Below, one piece after another: positions 16,572 to 24,614 of a DNA stretch of 64,000 nucleotides. Within the stretch, counting starts at the first letter, position 1. Every line of letters starts with the position of its first letter. The translations under genes and the position numbers were made by a program. Below the pieces are notes generated by a model that searched no databases, was not told the DNA's origin, and was given only the letters and a program-made list of their open reading frames with translations. This DNA is from UBA4285 sp050944355 (GTDB taxonomy: Bacteria > Bacillota > Clostridia > Lachnospirales > Lachnospiraceae): the NCBI GenBank assembly GCA_050944355.1, contig JBMNQX010000001.1, positions 353,594 through 417,593 of the forward strand, read 5' to 3'.

Positions 16572-17582
16572 ATGAAAAAAGAATTTGAAAAGGTTTTGGT
16601 CACCGGTGGAACCGGATTTCTCGCGGGATGGACGATTCGAAAATTGCTTGAAAGAGGATACAGCGTGCGGACAACTGTCCGGTCGCCGAAAAAATTCAGC
16701 GCTGTGCAGGATATGCTAATGCAAGAAGGCGTCGATACCACAAATCTTTCGTTCGCCGTTGCCGACCTGAGCAAAGCTGACAAATGGCCCGAAGCGATGG
16801 AGGGAATGGACGCCGTACTGCATATCGCCTCTCCGCTCGGGGGAAATGATCAGGAAAATCCGGAACTGATAGCGACCGCAAAAAGCGGCGTGGAAAATGT
16901 GATCCGGGCCGCAATCAGCGCCGGTGTGAAAAAGATTGTCATGACCTCTTCAGAAGCGGCCTGCTATCCCGGCAGGAAATACAGAGAGAAAACAGCCGAT
17001 GAATCGTTCTGGACGGATGTCAACAACAAAGAGATCACAAATTATATGCGCTCCAAGATCATCGCCGAAAAAGAAGCGTGGGAACTCATTGGCGGTCAGA
17101 ATCACACAAAACTCACCACAATCCTTCCCGGTGCGATTCTCGGGCCTTTTATGGCCGGCAGAAGAAGCTCGACGGATCAGATTTTTGAAATGCTCCTGAA
17201 AGGAACGCCAAGCCCAAATGTTCTTTATAACGTGAGCGACGTCCGCGATCTCGCAGAACTGCACATACTGGCCATGGAAAATCCGGCCGCCGACGGTCAG
17301 CGTTTTCTCGCTCACGGCGAGGACATGACCATGCCGCAGATGGCGAGAATCCTCAAGGCTCAATATCCGGACAGAAAGGTAAAGACCACTGTCGTCCCTG
17401 ATTTTATCGTCCATATTATGGCCAGGAATAACACAGCCATGAAGATCCTGAACACCATGGTCGGAATGAACTATACGCTCGACAACACAAAAGCGCGCTC
17501 CGTGCTGCACTGGAATCCACGCCCGGCAAGAGAAACCGTTCTGGACGCCACAGACTATTTAATAAAAGGCGGAATCATCTGA
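16572..17582 (+). CDS. NAD(P)-dependent aldehyde/dihydroflavonol reductase-like extended SDR
   Basis: 336 residues from an ATG with an AAGGAGAT site; a 12-codon upstream extension has none. Rossmann motif VLVTGGTGFLAGWTIRKLLE with the cofactor-selecting Arg in TTVRSP; catalytic region with the Ser of MTSSEAACYPG and YMRSK in place of the usual YxxxK Tyr-Lys pair. This is the DFR/GRE2 subgroup of extended SDRs, which reduce aldehydes or ketones. The substrate is unknown. Divergent from the TetR/GNAT pair. Confidence 0.87.
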   Translation: MKKEFEKVLVTGGTGFLAGWTIRKLLERGYSVRTTVRSPKKFSAVQDMLMQEGVDTTNLSFAVADLSKADKWPEAMEGMDAVLHIASPLGGNDQENPELIATAKSGVENVIRAAISAGVKKIVMTSSEAACYPGRKYREKTADESFWTDVNNKEITNYMRSKIIAEKEAWELIGGQNHTKLTTILPGAILGPFMAGRRSSTDQIFEMLLKGTPSPNVLYNVSDVRDLAELHILAMENPAADGQRFLAHGEDMTMPQMARILKAQYPDRKVKTTVVPDFIVHIMARNNTAMKILNTMVGMNYTLDNTKARSVLHWNPRPARETVLDATDYLIKGGII

Positions 17583-17593
17583 TCCGCCTTTAT
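17565..17593 (+). terminator. Terminator of the reductase gene
   Basis: AAAGGCGGA/TCCGCCTTT 9-bp perfect stem with a 9-base loop overlapping the stop codon, followed by TTTAT. Confidence 0.75.
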
Positions 17594-17646
17594 ACATACG
17601 AACAATAAAATCCGTTACTGCTCGATCAGTCCTCCGTTCTGACATA

Positions 17647-18468
17647 TCAGTCCGTGGGGTTTACTTCAACTTCTGCGTAGCAGACTTCTGACTGGTCGTT
17701 GAAAATAACCTGATACTTGTATTGCTGTCCCTCGTTGTCGGTGGCGCTGATATCAGCATAGAAATATCCTCTGTTCGAAGACAAGTCAATTTCATACGTA
17801 ATTTTGATCGGACATCCGATATTGAACAGTTTCATTAAAACTTCATCCGAGTCATCTCTGAGCCGGACAGTATACGGGAAAATATATTCCGGCGGGTTCT
17901 CGTCGCCGAGGCCGGTGCTCACAGGATTTACCCAACAATCCTCGAATGCGCGTTCTTCGTCTTCATACATATTATCGACGCAAGTATATCCTAAATTTCT
18001 GCCATCCGGAAGCTCAAAAAGTGTTTCAAGGAAAATGCCGCCGGGTTTGATTGTCTCAGGAAGCGGTTCACCGGTCGTCGACCCGATCGTGAATCCATCT
18101 GCCTCTAAGTCGCTTACGCGGATCGGGAGATCGTACTCTACTCCGTTAATTGAGACTTTATCGATATCCGGCATGATTTCGCTGCCTTCATTGTAGTAAT
18201 ACTTGACATAGACATTCGAGACCTCAATCCTGTCTGCGCCAAAATCGTGGTCTCTGATGAACTCGTCGACATCTATCGAGTTATCTGTGTAGATGCTGAT
18301 ATCTTCCTTGTCGTCATTAAAATGAATTCTGTCATCTGCTGAACTTTCTTCCGTGGAGCTGTCAGTTGTACTTTCAGATTTGCCTGCGGTGGCATCCGTT
18401 CCGCCGCAGGCAGCCAGCATAACAGCCGCTGCCGTCATCACGGCCGCCGCCCATTTCAATCTTCTCAT
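17647..18468 (-). CDS. Putative lipoprotein of unknown function
   Basis: 273 residues. Signal peptide MRRLKWAAAVMTAAAVMLAAC with lipobox LAAC (lipidated Cys21), then a Ser/Thr/Glu-rich linker to ~48. The rest is an acidic, beta-rich region with no motif that I recognise; YVKYYYNEGSEIMPDIDKVS and GYFYADISATDNEG suggest a binding rather than enzymatic fold. Single gene, converging with the reductase gene. Confidence 0.75.
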   Translation of the reverse strand: MRRLKWAAAVMTAAAVMLAACGGTDATAGKSESTTDSSTEESSADDRIHFNDDKEDISIYTDNSIDVDEFIRDHDFGADRIEVSNVYVKYYYNEGSEIMPDIDKVSINGVEYDLPIRVSDLEADGFTIGSTTGEPLPETIKPGGIFLETLFELPDGRNLGYTCVDNMYEDEERAFEDCWVNPVSTGLGDENPPEYIFPYTVRLRDDSDEVLMKLFNIGCPIKITYEIDLSSNRGYFYADISATDNEGQQYKYQVIFNDQSEVCYAEVEVNPTD

Positions 18469-18589
18469 TTCATTTTCCCCCCAGGTATAAATTTCACCAT
18501 TAAATTTTTACCCGTTCACTTTGTTCTGCATTATCTGCAGCGTTTCATCGTCCGTCAATCCCATGCTTTATTCTACTGCTTTTCAGCCG

Positions 18590-19633
18590 CTATCTGATGA
18601 ATGATTTCGGAAAAGCCGGCAGAATCTGATTAAAAAGTCCATGCGTCATATTTTTCATGATATACATTTTCTTATAGGGCGCGTTCACCTTATCAAAATA
18701 CTCCTGCGCAAGTTTCCAGTTTGTCTGATAGTCTTTGTCACCGTTGATATTAATATAAGGCACCTGATAATCGTATCTGCCCGCAAGAGAAAACGACAGA
18801 AACTCCTCAGAAGTGTCAAATGTCAGATAAACGCTGAACTACCGTCTGAAATATGCTATCCAATCCAGTATTGAATAGTTCGGGTTGAAAAAGACAGCTG
18901 CCGCTTCATTGTAATCGGTGCCATTTGCCATTATATCGTAACCATACTTCTTCATAATGCTGTTTTTCGTGTTTATATAATCCATCGTGAGGTTCTCCGG
19001 ATCCAGCGAGTTTATCTGCTCTATTATTTCTTCATCGCCCTGTGCCCATTGCAGCGCCTCTTCCTTGAACGCCTCCTCATTTGCCATGTAATCGACAAGC
19101 TGCCCTGTTCCGATGAAGCAGTCGTAATATTCCGGATACGCCAGTGCCAGGTTCGCCCCGTAGATGGAACCCCACGAATGGCCGAGCAGCGTGATCTTGT
19201 CTTTCGACAAATAATCCAGGATAAATTCCGTGACTTCCTTCCCGTCTTCCATAAACAAGTCGCGGGTCAGCACAATGTCATTCTGGTCCGGATCATAACT
19301 TTTCCCGCAATTTCGCTGATCCCAGGTCACGACAGTATACACGTCCGCCCATTTTCTGGTGAACGCATAGTCAATATCGCTCGCCGACGAACCGGGACCG
19401 CCGTGCAGATACAGCAGCACAGGATTATCAATATCCTCGCCGTATATGTTAATCCACTGTTTTGTTCCGTTGACGTCGATATACATCGACTCATTGATTC
19501 CGCCGTCCGGCGTCCTGCTGTAATACGCCCTTCCAATCTCTCTGACGGCTGTTATCGCAATCACCAGGATCAAAACCGTCAAAGCAATTCGCTTAATGAT
19601 TCTCCGTATTTTCACCGGCGCCCCCAATTGCAT
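18590..19633 (-). pseudogene. Alpha/beta hydrolase (proline iminopeptidase-like) interrupted by an in-frame TAG
   Basis: N-terminal membrane anchor (~10-30), then HGGPGSSASD oxyanion loop, WDQRNCGKS, and the nucleophile elbow LLGHSWGSIYGANLA. Translation meets TAG at 18839-18841, but the same frame carries on for 82 sense codons with clear family sequence: the acid region ININGDKDYQ and the catalytic His in NMTHGLF, ending at TAG 18590-18592. Either a pseudogene, a truncated protein lacking Asp and His of the triad, or a suppressed amber codon. The start ATG overlaps the stop of the decayed CPBP gene (TGATG). Confidence 0.8.
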
Positions 19634-20167
19634 CAATTCCAGAAGAAAAGAAGAATAAAAAATATTTCCGCGTAATTTCCGATAATATGAGCCACGGTGC
19701 TGATCATACAGTTATCCGTCTTATGAAAAATGCGGCTGAAGATCAGACTGCAGATGAAATTGCCGCTCGTTCCGAAGAGAACAATTGCCGCGGCGTGTTG
19801 TGAGACGTGTCCCATGGCAAATAGTATCGATAAAAACACTGCCCATGTCATAGTCTATGTAACTCTGACCGAAAATAAGGAATCCGAGAATCACATACAG
19901 AATCTGTACACAGGAAAGAACTACGACCAGCTGCCATACGGTTTTGTCTTTCAATTCAGAACCCATCGTGGTAAAGCGCAATCCGGATTGTTTCAGGGAC
20001 GGCCCGGCAATCGCCTCGACAATAAAAAAGCTGGCAAGGCCAACCCAAACGGCAATGCCAGCCATCTCGAGCGCCGGCACCAGCTGTGTAAAGCTCAGTG
20101 CCGTCATGACTCCCATGCTTATATAACTCACCGCCGATGCTGCTTTCGCTCTTTTCACCAATGCCAC
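19633..20167 (-). pseudogene. Decayed CPBP-family intramembrane metalloprotease
   Basis: Two reading frames carry one membrane protein. The first (from GTG at 20167) encodes membrane helices to about GQSYIDYDMG; the second, shifted by one base near 19850, continues WAVFLSILFAMGHV, with the FxxxH motif, and ISTVAHIIGN, with the final HxxxN motif of CPBP (CAAX-type) proteases. The first catalytic motif EExxxR and about 40 residues are missing at the junction, so both deletion and frameshift have occurred. The GTG overlaps the end of the upstream membrane-protein gene. Confidence 0.75.
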
Positions 20168-20901
20168 CCCTCTTTGTCCTCTATTGATGATTCGAACTGG
20201 TCCGTATCTGTATGAATATCTGTTTTTTCTATATCAGCTGCCGCCTCATTTTTCATCCACCGGCCGCCGAAGAAATAGCCGAGAAATAACAGAATAATTC
20301 TGGAAAAGCTGGCAGAAAAGGGAAAAGTGTTCGTAACATCTGATAACTGCCCAAGACGCTCGTAATAAACTAATTTCACAATAGAAAAAACAACGGAAGC
20401 CAGGAACAACAGGCCCGGCGCCATCCAGAATTTTCGTACGAACCATTTCCCGGGAGAAAGCTTTGGCAATCCGATAATCAAAGCAAAAATGCCAAAGGAA
20501 ACCGTCCCGGCTATGGAAAAAATATCATTCAACCCTATTTCGATACCCGAGTGAAAAGTTATGAGCCAGATGAACAGATTGGCAGCCGACACCACAAAGG
20601 AAACGACCGCAAGAGCGATTCCGCACTTTTTTCGAATAATAAGAATGCCTGTCACAAGATACAGGACAGCAAAAGTGGTGCCTATTATTATTACAATCGC
20701 AAAAATATCCAGGGTAAACAGCACTAATATATCGAAAAGGATATGAAAAAGACCGTAGCTGCCATTTCCAGACTCGTCTTTTACGGAAGCTGTTGCCGCG
20801 AAATAGATTGCAAGCATTACGGCTGATGTCATCAAAAGGATAATAGCGTGAAAAAGAAAACAGATGCCAGAAACGACTGCGTTTTTATCGTCCTTCTTCA
20901 T
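20155..20901 (-). CDS. Multi-spanning membrane protein of unknown function
   Basis: 248 residues from the ATG at 20901, the start best placed behind a weak GGGGAAAA site. Six to seven hydrophobic spans can be counted (for example FLFHAIILLMTSAVMLAIYF, LDIFAIVIIIGTTFAVLYLV, GLLFLASVVFSIVKLVYY), a short charged loop (IRKKCG), and an acidic cytoplasmic tail (AAADIEKTDIHTDTDQFESS). No catalytic motif. It overlaps the decayed CPBP gene and may be part of the same operon. Confidence 0.65.
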   Translation of the reverse strand: MKKDDKNAVVSGICFLFHAIILLMTSAVMLAIYFAATASVKDESGNGSYGLFHILFDILVLFTLDIFAIVIIIGTTFAVLYLVTGILIIRKKCGIALAVVSFVVSAANLFIWLITFHSGIEIGLNDIFSIAGTVSFGIFALIIGLPKLSPGKWFVRKFWMAPGLLFLASVVFSIVKLVYYERLGQLSDVTNTFPFSASFSRIILLFLGYFFGGRWMKNEAAADIEKTDIHTDTDQFESSIEDKEGWHW

Positions 20902-21041
20902 GGTTTTCCCCGTCCTGTCACATATGATACATGCTGCTGCCATGTCGGCCGCGCCAGTCAGTCATTCCCCTTCTTTTATATCATATTCAATGCTGATTTT
21001 TGGTGTTCTGTGAAGATTTTACAGAGAATTTGAAAAACGAG

Positions 21042-21096
21042 TATAACCGAGCAGATGTCCGCGAGGCATAAAAAAGCACCTTTGCAGGTGCTAAAA
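21042..21096 (-). repeat. 55-bp direct repeat, copy 1, containing a terminator
   Basis: 51 of 55 bases match the segment at 22019-22073. On the minus strand it contains an AGCACCT/AGGTGCT stem with a GCAA loop followed by six T residues, an intact terminator for the gene at 21122-21778. Confidence 0.9.
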
Positions 21097-21121
21097 CATT
21101 CAGAATGATCACCTGTTCTTT

Positions 21122-21778
21122 TCACCATTTACCCAATGCATCGGCACGATTAGGCATGATGTAAGTAAACACTTGTATAGAACCGTTTTTCAGCGTGATT
21201 CTGCCTATAATATTATCTTCATCCCAATAAGTGGCATCTTTGTCGATTGAGCGTAGATCCCTTTTCTTTTGATTTTCCAAATCTCGCTTCCACACTGCAT
21301 GGCAAAGCCTGATAAAATCCCTTTGTTTCATATCTCTGGTTGGTAAAATAACATACGGTTTCCTTCTTCTGGATGATGAAGAGTGGTAAGAAACCAAATA
21401 AGCGGCATCGATGTTTGTATCATTATCATTCATTAAGAATGAAGTATAGTAATTGGGGTCTCGGTCTTCATTGAACAAGCCTTTCGGATATGACACACTC
21501 ACTGCCATATCAAATAACAAGATACCCCAATCCGCACTCAGCACCTCGCCATGAACTTTTTTATCATTCCAAAATGTTGCCTGACTCTCGGGAACATCAT
21601 GCCACTTTTCTATATTAACCGAATGTTTCCACAATTCCTTGCAGTAAACGGCTAAATCGTCACATGTCATTGTTTTGGTTGGAGTAACAATAAACGGTTC
21701 TTCATCAAAATACCATTCGTTATATGTCATGGTAATACAGCGACCGTACGTAATAACAACACTATTGTTATTATCCAT
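21122..21778 (-). CDS. Unrecognised protein made of two copies of one ~65-residue domain
   Basis: 218 residues from the ATG at 21778 (AGAGGG site; a reading 7 codons longer has no better site). Residues 28-92 and 141-206 are related: PFIVTPTKTM...C...ELWK ... ATFWND ... HGEV against PYVILPTRDM...C...AVWK ... ATYWDE ... IGRI. The shared Cys46/159, Trp50/163 and Trp70/185 keep constant spacing (113-115). No signal peptide or membrane span. I recognise no family. It lies alone, AT-rich, between two copies of a 55-bp repeat, and beside an orphan RNA gene. Confidence 0.65.
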   Translation of the reverse strand: MDNNNSVVITYGRCITMTYNEWYFDEEPFIVTPTKTMTCDDLAVYCKELWKHSVNIEKWHDVPESQATFWNDKKVHGEVLSADWGILLFDMAVSVSYPKGLFNEDRDPNYYTSFLMNDNDTNIDAAYLVSYHSSSSRRRKPYVILPTRDMKQRDFIRLCHAVWKRDLENQKKRDLRSIDKDATYWDEDNIIGRITLKNGSIQVFTYIMPNRADALGKW

Positions 21779-22018
21779 AAAGCACAGCCCTCTTTTCAAT
21801 TGAGAAACTAAGTAACCTGATACCTGTCAAAATATAGAGCTCGCTGGTACCCGAATATGTTCCAGCGGCTTCGCCGCGCATAAACCGAATCCATGATCTT
21901 TCATTACCGGATTCATGATTTCAAGCTCACCGGATTGACCGTTTCATCGCATAGTAATATTCAATTTGAACTCGTTTTCCATCTGTATTACTGATTGAAT
22001 CAAAAGCATCCGCTAATT
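21779..22018. other. Non-coding stretch inside the repeat-bounded segment
   Basis: No credible gene. It holds a pair of imperfect direct repeats, ACCGAATCCATGATCTTTCA (21884-21903) and ACCGGATTCATGATTTCA (21906-21923), 22 bases apart, and a lone -35-like TTGACA upstream of the gene at 21778 without a convincing -10. Confidence 0.4.
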
Positions 22019-22073
22019 ATAACCACGCAGATGTTTGCGAGGCATAAAAAAGCACCTTTGCAGGTGCTAAAAT
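22019..22073 (-). repeat. 55-bp direct repeat, copy 2, containing a terminator
   Basis: Same orientation as copy 1, 977 bases away; the four differences are two adjacent pairs. Here the AGCACCT/AGGTGCT hairpin and its T6 run terminate the orphan RNA at 22045-22175. Confidence 0.9.
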
Positions 22074-22175
22074 AAAAATAGCCCAGGCGGGACCATCTGT
22101 GTCGCCCGCATTTCTCGACCCACCAAAAGGTGGCGCGTTGGAGACGGATACTTTTCAACCTCTGGGCCATTCATT
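22045..22175 (-). ncRNA. Orphan structured small RNA, unclassified
   Basis: About 130-nt predicted transcript with its own promoter and terminator and no open frame. Its 5' GGCCCAG pairs with CTGGGCT (7-bp closing stem) around a multi-branch junction holding three hairpins: GTTG/CAAC, CCACC-TTTT-GGTGG, and GCGGG/CCCGC with a 13-base loop; a U-rich linker leads to the terminator hairpin. It is more GC-rich than its surroundings. It does not match the signatures of 6S, SRP, RNase P, tmRNA, T-box or riboswitches known to me. Confidence 0.65.
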
Positions 22176-22181
22176 AAGATA

Positions 22182-22210
22182 AATATATCATATACACTGT
22201 CGTTTTTCAA
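22182..22210 (-). promoter_or_regulatory. Sigma-A promoter of the orphan RNA
   Basis: -35 TTGAAA (22205-22210), 17-base spacer, -10 TATATT (22182-22187) on the minus strand; start expected near 22175. Confidence 0.7.
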
Positions 22211-22293
22211 TTAATAAATTAATACTGCAATAATTATATCTTGTTGTCTGCAGCACCTTGTACGCTGTTTTGTATGCGTAAAATAACACTTTG

Positions 22294-22488
22294 TCAGGAG
22301 ATATGCAGATCCGGAGGTTCGTCAAGGTGTTTGGAGACATATTTGCCATCCTTTTTTCTCTGCTTGACGCATTCAGTCAGAAGATATTCGATCTGCCCGT
22401 TAACGGAACGGAAATCATCTTCCGCCCAGGCGGCAATAGCCTCGTACAGTTTCTCGTTCAGCCGCAGCGGAATTTGTTTCTTTGCCAT
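22294..22488 (-). CDS. Small ribbon-helix-helix (Arc/CopG-like) protein
   Basis: 64 residues. IPLRLNEKLYEAIAAWAEDD, then FRSVNGQIEYLLTECVKQRK has the RHH pattern: a short beta-strand (QIPLRL), helix A, a turn with Ser-Val-Asn, and helix B. A basic C-terminal tail follows (RKKDGKYVSKH). It starts 21 bases after the SPFH gene stop (GAGG site) and is almost certainly co-transcribed with it. DNA binding to its own operon is plausible, and palindromes lie upstream of the SPFH gene. Confidence 0.75.
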   Translation of the reverse strand: MAKKQIPLRLNEKLYEAIAAWAEDDFRSVNGQIEYLLTECVKQRKKDGKYVSKHLDEPPDLHIS

Positions 22489-22509
22489 ACCTGCCTCGAT
22501 TCCCGAAAC

Positions 22510-23511
22510 TCAGTATAAACTTCCTGAGTTTACAACAGGCTGGGCGTCATGGCTGCCACAGAGCACGACGAGCAAATTTGAAACCATAGCGGCTTTTCTC
22601 TCTTCGTCAAGATCGACTACACCGTCTTCTTTAAGATGCTCAAGAGCCATTTCGACCATTCCGACGGCGCCGTCCACAATCATTTTACGCGCGTCGATGA
22701 TAGCTGAAGCCTGCTGGCGCTGAAGCATAACCGAAGCGATCTCAGGCGCGTATGCGAGATATGTGATTCTGGCTTCGATGATTTCGAGACCGGCAATCTC
22801 AACTTTTTCCTGAATCTTCTTTCTGATTCTTTCCGCGACAACCGTGGTCGATCCGCGAAGAGATCCGTCATCTGCCTGCCCGTCGCCGGTTGTATCGATG
22901 TTCTGTGCAACATCATACGGATAGATTTTAACGATGTCACGAACCGCTGTATCACACTGAAGAGAGAGATATTCTTTGTAATTGTCAACGTCAAAGACCG
23001 CTTTTGCCGTATCGGTGACGCGCCACATCACGGCCACGCCGATCTCAACCGGATTGCCGAGTACGTCGTTTACTTTCTGCTTCGCATTGCTCAGAGTCAT
23101 GATCTTCAGAGAAATCTTCTTTCCAGATTCCTCCTTGAGCTCGTTTGCAGCCTTGCTTTTTCCGCCCTCATTGACATCCTTGCTCTGTCCGAGAACTGTT
23201 CCGGCCGCCGGGTTGAATGCTGTGCAGAACGGATTTACATAATAAAATCCGTCTCCTTTCAATGTGCCGATATATTTTCCAAAGAGTGTCAGCACAAGCG
23301 CTTCCTGAGGTTTGAGAACTTTAAGACCCGGAATCAGGATTGTCGCAACTACAATAACGATAGAACCAATGACGGTCAGTACAGTCGGCCCGTCATCAGT
23401 ATTCCGGACACCATCAGTGATAAACAGACACACAGACAGTGCATACATGACAATAATCAGAAGAAGCATCGGCATTCCGCTTTTTCGATTGGTAAGCAAT
23501 TTTTCCTGCAT
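22510..23511 (-). CDS. SPFH/Band 7 domain membrane protein
   Basis: 333 residues. Two N-terminal membrane helices (MPMLLLIIVMYALSVCLFI; VLTVIGSIVIVVATILIPGL), then an SPFH domain (LKPQEALVLTLFGKYIGTLK ... RIRKKIQEKVEIAGLEIIEA) and a coiled C-terminal part (VMLQRQQASAIIDARKMIVD). Stomatin/flotillin-like proteins form membrane microdomain scaffolds; the client is unknown. Forms a two-gene unit with the RHH protein gene. Confidence 0.9.
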   Translation of the reverse strand: MQEKLLTNRKSGMPMLLLIIVMYALSVCLFITDGVRNTDDGPTVLTVIGSIVIVVATILIPGLKVLKPQEALVLTLFGKYIGTLKGDGFYYVNPFCTAFNPAAGTVLGQSKDVNEGGKSKAANELKEESGKKISLKIMTLSNAKQKVNDVLGNPVEIGVAVMWRVTDTAKAVFDVDNYKEYLSLQCDTAVRDIVKIYPYDVAQNIDTTGDGQADDGSLRGSTTVVAERIRKKIQEKVEIAGLEIIEARITYLAYAPEIASVMLQRQQASAIIDARKMIVDGAVGMVEMALEHLKEDGVVDLDEERKAAMVSNLLVVLCGSHDAQPVVNSGSLY

Positions 23512-23525
23512 GATTCATCCTTTCT

Positions 23526-23540
23526 GCGAAATGATTTCGC
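23526..23540. promoter_or_regulatory. Palindrome in the SPFH/RHH leader
   Basis: GCGAAATGATTTCGC is a perfect 6-bp inverted repeat with a 3-base centre, lying between the -10 box and the SPFH start; ATGATATCAT (23574-23583), also palindromic, covers the -10. Candidate operators for the co-encoded RHH protein. Confidence 0.45.
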
Positions 23541-23573
23541 TTGATAACAGGTAAACTTCTATTTGATATTAAA

Positions 23574-23602
23574 ATGATATCATTCTGTATGAATCACGTC
23601 AA
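23574..23602 (-). promoter_or_regulatory. Sigma-A promoter of the SPFH/RHH operon
   Basis: -35 TTGACG (23597-23602), 17-base spacer, -10 TATCAT (23574-23579) on the minus strand. Confidence 0.65.
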
Positions 23603-23607
23603 TTAAA

Positions 23608-23644
23608 AAATACCTTGATTTTGCTCTCTTTAATAAAATCAAGG
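23608..23644 (-). terminator. Second terminator behind tmRNA
   Basis: CCTTGATTTT/AAAATCAAGG 10-bp stem with a TATTTTTT tail on the minus strand, directly behind the first terminator; a tandem stop ahead of the SPFH promoter. Confidence 0.65.
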
Positions 23645-23690
23645 CAAAAAAATCCCGGAAAGCCGCATATTTACGGCCTTCCGGGTTTTT
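23645..23690 (-). terminator. Terminator of the tmRNA gene
   Basis: CCCGGAA-GCCG/CGGC-TTCCGGG stem followed by T7 on the minus strand, 9 bases after the tmRNA 3' end. Confidence 0.88.
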
Positions 23691-23698
23691 AAGTTCTA

Positions 23699-24101
23699 TG
23701 GAGTAGACGGGAGTCGAACCCGTGTCCAAAGATCTGTCCCCTGTTCTTCTACCGATCATAGTTCATCGTTTGCGGCCCGAAGGCCATTTCCCTTCTGACA
23801 GCGGCGGGTGAACACAACACTGAAAGAAAGTAGCTTCATGCGGCTCTCGCCGTTAACCGAGTACCGGAGCAAAGCTTATCCGGTATCGTGCCCTGTATAA
23901 TGAGATCCGTGACCCGGCGTACAGGTGCACCGGACGGACCCGCTTCCCGCAGGAAGCGTTTTGTCTCACTGACTGACTAAGTCAGGCAGCAAGAGCGACT
24001 CTGTTGTTATCAGCGTCTAGTTTAAGTTGCGGTCCTGACGCAGATCGCCTTCGGATCGGCTTCACCAGCTTCGAAATCCCTGTCGAAACCTTTACTACCC
24101 C
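23699..24101 (-). ncRNA. ssrA: Transfer-messenger RNA
   Basis: The 5' end GGGGTAGTAAAGGTTTCGAC pairs with the 3' end CTACTCCA (7-bp acceptor stem), and the T-arm GGGTTCGACTCCC is present. The reading frame at 24014-23982 encodes a tag ending DNNRVALAA with a stop, the typical VALAA degron. About 403 nt, slightly long. Works with SmpB, whose gene ends 43 bases upstream, to rescue stalled ribosomes. A possible promoter (TTGCGA-17-TTAAAT) lies inside the smpB 3' end. Confidence 0.95.
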
Positions 24102-24143
24102 GTGTAGATCATTTAATCACAAATGTCTTCGCTTCGCAAGCCG

Positions 24144-24614
24144 TCATCTTACACGCATGCGGAATTCCCTCTCGATGGCCCTCTGCTGATCGCGCTTCGC
24201 TATAGATTCGCGTTTATCGTAGTTCTTCTTGCCCTTGCCGAGGCCGATCTGAATCTTTACCCGTCCGCGGGTCAGGTGCACATTGAGCGGAACGATCGTG
24301 TAGCCGGAGCGGGCGCTGGCTGCTTCCAGCTTGTTGATCTGGTCTTTGTGAAGCAGAAGTCTTCTTACGCGCATCGGGTCGCCGTTGAAGATATTGCCCT
24401 TCTCATAAGGCGTCACATTCATTCCGATAATATAGATCTGACCGTTCTCGATCCGGATATAGGATTCTTTGATGGAAACCTTGCCCATCCGGATGGATTT
24501 GACTTCGGTGCCCACCAGCTCGATGCCGGCTTCCATCTGTTCTTCAATGAAATAGTCAAAAAAGGCTTTCTTGTTATTTGCCAGAATTTTTCCGCCTGTT
24601 TCTCTTCCTGCCAT
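24144..24614 (-). CDS. smpB: SsrA-binding protein
   Basis: 156 residues, full length. OB-fold protein that places tmRNA in the empty ribosomal A site. Signature GTEVKSIRMGKVSIKESYIR and the basic tail GKGKKNYDKRESIAKRDQQR are present. It begins 41 bases inside the 3' end of rnr, and the tmRNA gene follows, so rnr-smpB-ssrA forms one ribosome-rescue and RNA-decay cluster. Confidence 0.97.
   Translation of the reverse strand: MAGRETGGKILANNKKAFFDYFIEEQMEAGIELVGTEVKSIRMGKVSIKESYIRIENGQIYIIGMNVTPYEKGNIFNGDPMRVRRLLLHKDQINKLEAASARSGYTIVPLNVHLTRGRVKIQIGLGKGKKNYDKRESIAKRDQQRAIEREFRMRVR

Noticed and set aside
21042..22073. Insertion sequence or MITE
   Set aside because: The 55-bp copies are direct, not inverted; no transposase and no target-site duplication are visible.
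22045..22175. tRNA or tRNA-like gene
   Set aside because: The 7-bp closing stem and three arms recall a cloverleaf, but arm sizes, absence of TTCRA and of an anticodon loop rule out a normal tRNA.
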